Assembly (NCBI RefSeq): GCF_003597395.2
Contig: NC_133771.1
Span: 133,717,957 to 133,781,956, forward strand
Direction: 5' to 3'
Length of the DNA stretch: 64,000 nt
From: Chelonoidis abingdonii
Taxonomy: Eukaryota; Chordata; Testudines; Testudinidae
This document shows, piece by piece, positions 41,601 to 44,600 of this stretch (its first letter is position 1; each line of letters begins with the position of its first letter). A program made the position numbers and the translations under genes. The notes under the pieces are model-generated. The model was not told the DNA's origin. It saw nothing but the letters and a program-made list of their open reading frames with translations, and made no database searches.

Positions 41601-44600
41601 GGGTTAAAAAGAAATATCGCCCGTTCATCCAAACCACCACAACTTTGGACGATTTTTTTAAATTCCTGTTGCTGAGGTCCTCTCCCTTAACTACTTTCAT
41701 TAATAATCAGGAATTTATCCTTAGGAAATTTCAAAGTGGCTATTTGTTGTGGGTAACAACTGAGATTACTCAATTTGGATGGCTGTTTCAGGGTACTGAT
41801 TTGAATGATACCAACAGATGTGATGTAAATAATATAAACAGTTGGTATTTTCATTATTTACAAACCAAATATTTTATTGTAAATCTGGACACAATACAAC
41901 TCTATCTAGTCTTTCAACCATATTTGAGGAGTTGATGCAGAAGCAAGTTGGAAAAAAAGCTTTAATTTCTAAGATACATACAATTCTGATTGAAAAAGAT
42001 GTTGATGAGAAAAAAACTCAGAGGAAAGATGGGAGAGAGATTTGGACAAAGAAATTGATCTGGATGAGCAGGTCTCTGTATGAGAAAGGGGATATATATC
42101 TTCAATTTGTGTGGTTCATAAAGAACATTTTAATAAATTATTGTATAAATGGCATTTTGACTCCAGTTAGGAACCATCAGATTTTTGCTGCTAGGGAGAC
42201 GCTCTGTTAGAGGGGTTGTGGGGAGTCGGGAACATACTTGTACACATGGTGGTTATGTCCAGGAATTGGAGAGTTTAGGGAGGAAATTAAAAAGATTAAT
42301 CTTATGACAAAATGCTGTCTTCCTAGAAATACCCTGGGCTTCTTACTTAATGCTCCAATACAGGATCTCTTTTATAAACAGAATGACAAATTAATTTCAT
42401 TTTTTTATTGTTAGCATGAAGACTTTGAATTGTACATTATTGGAAAAATTTGACTTCTCCTGTGGAATGAATCAAATATGGAGTGTCTTTGCAGTAGAAA
42501 AGTTTCATGCCAAATTCATACACACGAGAAGTGCCAAAAGAGGATAGGTATTTAGACATTTGGTCACCTTTGTTAGAGTACTCAGTGGACGAGGTATCCC
42601 CAGCCAGGAAGCCAAAATCCTTAGCCAGGTTCTTTGAATATTAACCTAATCCTTAATAAGTAATGTATGATGTACTGTTAACATTTTTTCATAAGTTTGC
42701 CTTAATAAAATGTTTTAAAAATTCCTGAGATGCATGCAAGGTCAATCAGCTAGGCATCCTAGGAACATACCTAACCCCACACAAAGTGGCTACAGGAAGA
42801 GTTGGTGCCCACTTCATAACTTTTAGCCTAGTGGTTAGAGCACTCACCCAGCATGTGGGTTCAATTCCCACCTCTGCCTGATATAGAATAGGGATTTGAA
42901 CTTGGGTATCTCCCCTCTCAACACAATGCTTTAAACACTAGGTATTCTAAGGCAGGACTTTCTCAGCCTCTTTTGATAGAACTCTTCCACCACATATAAA
43001 TAACTAAATATTCATTGGTGTGAGGGGACACTCCTAAGTAACAGAGTTATACCGACATAAGAGCAGGACAGAGTCTAAGTGCCCTACTGACTGGACTAAA
43101 ATGTTATTCACACCCACTCTACAGCCCAATACATACTTTTTTTTTTAATCATAACCTACAAGGATTCAGTCACAAAGCCCCTTTCAATGATATCACTAAT
43201 AGATTTGGCACCTAACAATTTCACTTTTTTAAAGCTTGTCTAAGGTCACACAGTGAGCCGGTCAAATAGTCAGGATTAGAACCCTGACACGTGACTGCTC
43301 AGCTGTGTCTGTACTACAGCAGCACCATTGGTGAAGATGCTCTAAGCCAGGAATCGGCAACCTTTGGCACGTGGCCCATCAGGGAACTCCGCTGGCAGGC
43401 CAGGACGGTTTGTTTACCTGCAGCGTCTGCAGGTCCAGCTGATCACAGCTCCCACTGGCTGCGGTTCGCTGCTCCAGGCCAATGGGGGCTGCAGGAAGGG
43501 CGGCCAGCGCATCCCTTGGCCCATGCCACTTCCCGCAGCCCCCATTGTCCTGGAACAGCGAACTGCGGCCAGTGGGAGCTCCAATCAGCCAAACCTGCAG
43601 ACTCTGCAGGTAAACAAACCGTCCCAGCCCACCAGTGGATTTCCCTGAGAGGCCAAGTGCCACAGGTGGCCGATACCTGAGCTAAGCTGATGAGAGAGAG
43701 CTCTCCTGTCAGTTTAACAACTCCTGCCTCCAGAAGAGGTGGTAGCTATGTCGGCAGGAGAACATAGCACTGTCCACACTGGTGCTTAGGTCAGCATAAT
43801 TTATGCCAACCAGAGGTATGAAATAATTTGTAATGTAGACATTTCCCTTGCTCTAATCATTTGAAAACATTCCTTCATGGAAGTGCATGGATATTTTCAC
43901 ATATATTAAATTTTCTTTCCAACTTTCAGTAACTTTCTCCTTGGTAATTTGCTTTTCCCCAACCCACACAAAGAACCAAAATTCTAAATCTGAACAGCAG
44001 GGATAAAAAAAATCAGATTATCTGGTGGAAGCAATATTTTGATTATGTCTATTCAGCAATATTTTAATTGTTTACAACAATCTGCATTGTTTGTCACTCC
44101 CAGAAAATGTTCATAAGTAGCTTGTCAACAATTCCAAACCTTCCAGAGACATGTTCTACCTCTGCCCCAATTCACACTGGCTTCAATGGGAGCTATGCCA
44201 TGGTTTGAGGTTAATATATGGATGTTGGGCTTCTTCATTTTTAGATTCAATTGAACAATGACAGTTGAAAAAATACACTTACTTGTCTGGCTCCTCTGAC
44301 ATCCTTTGTTACGCAGAACATCCTCTATTGAAGTATCAAAAATTAAATGAATATTTTGAATTAGACCCTGTAATCAAAGTAAACAACTTTCAGATCAATT
44401 CAGCGTTAAATTTATATCATTGAGGTTTTTGTATGTATTCTCCTCCACCTATCGACCTCCCCAGTTTATTGGTTGGATTTAATCACAGGTAAATAGTCAA
44501 AAGTAATGTAGGATACAAGCCATGAGAAATACATACTAAAAGTTAATTTTGATAACTTGGCTACATTAATATTTATTATACTAATGAAATGCAAAAGCAA

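Larger units (their letters stand above)
32017..44282 (-). other. THBS2 intron 4 (12.3 kb)
   Basis: The largest intron. It holds a Harbinger-like miniature element (32,581-32,878), a SINE (33,046-33,183), an 0.8-kb inverted repeat (33,673-34,498), a truncated hAT-like element with GC-rich sequence (34,858 to about 35,690), a MIR-like SINE (37,478-37,830), a mariner miniature element (39,133-39,310), an L1-clade remnant (about 40,905-42,720), a symmetrical tRNA-like repeat (42,827-42,942) and a nested hAT element (43,348-43,679). Unassigned parts, chiefly 35,890-37,470 and 37,840-39,120, show nothing clear. Confidence 0.6.
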
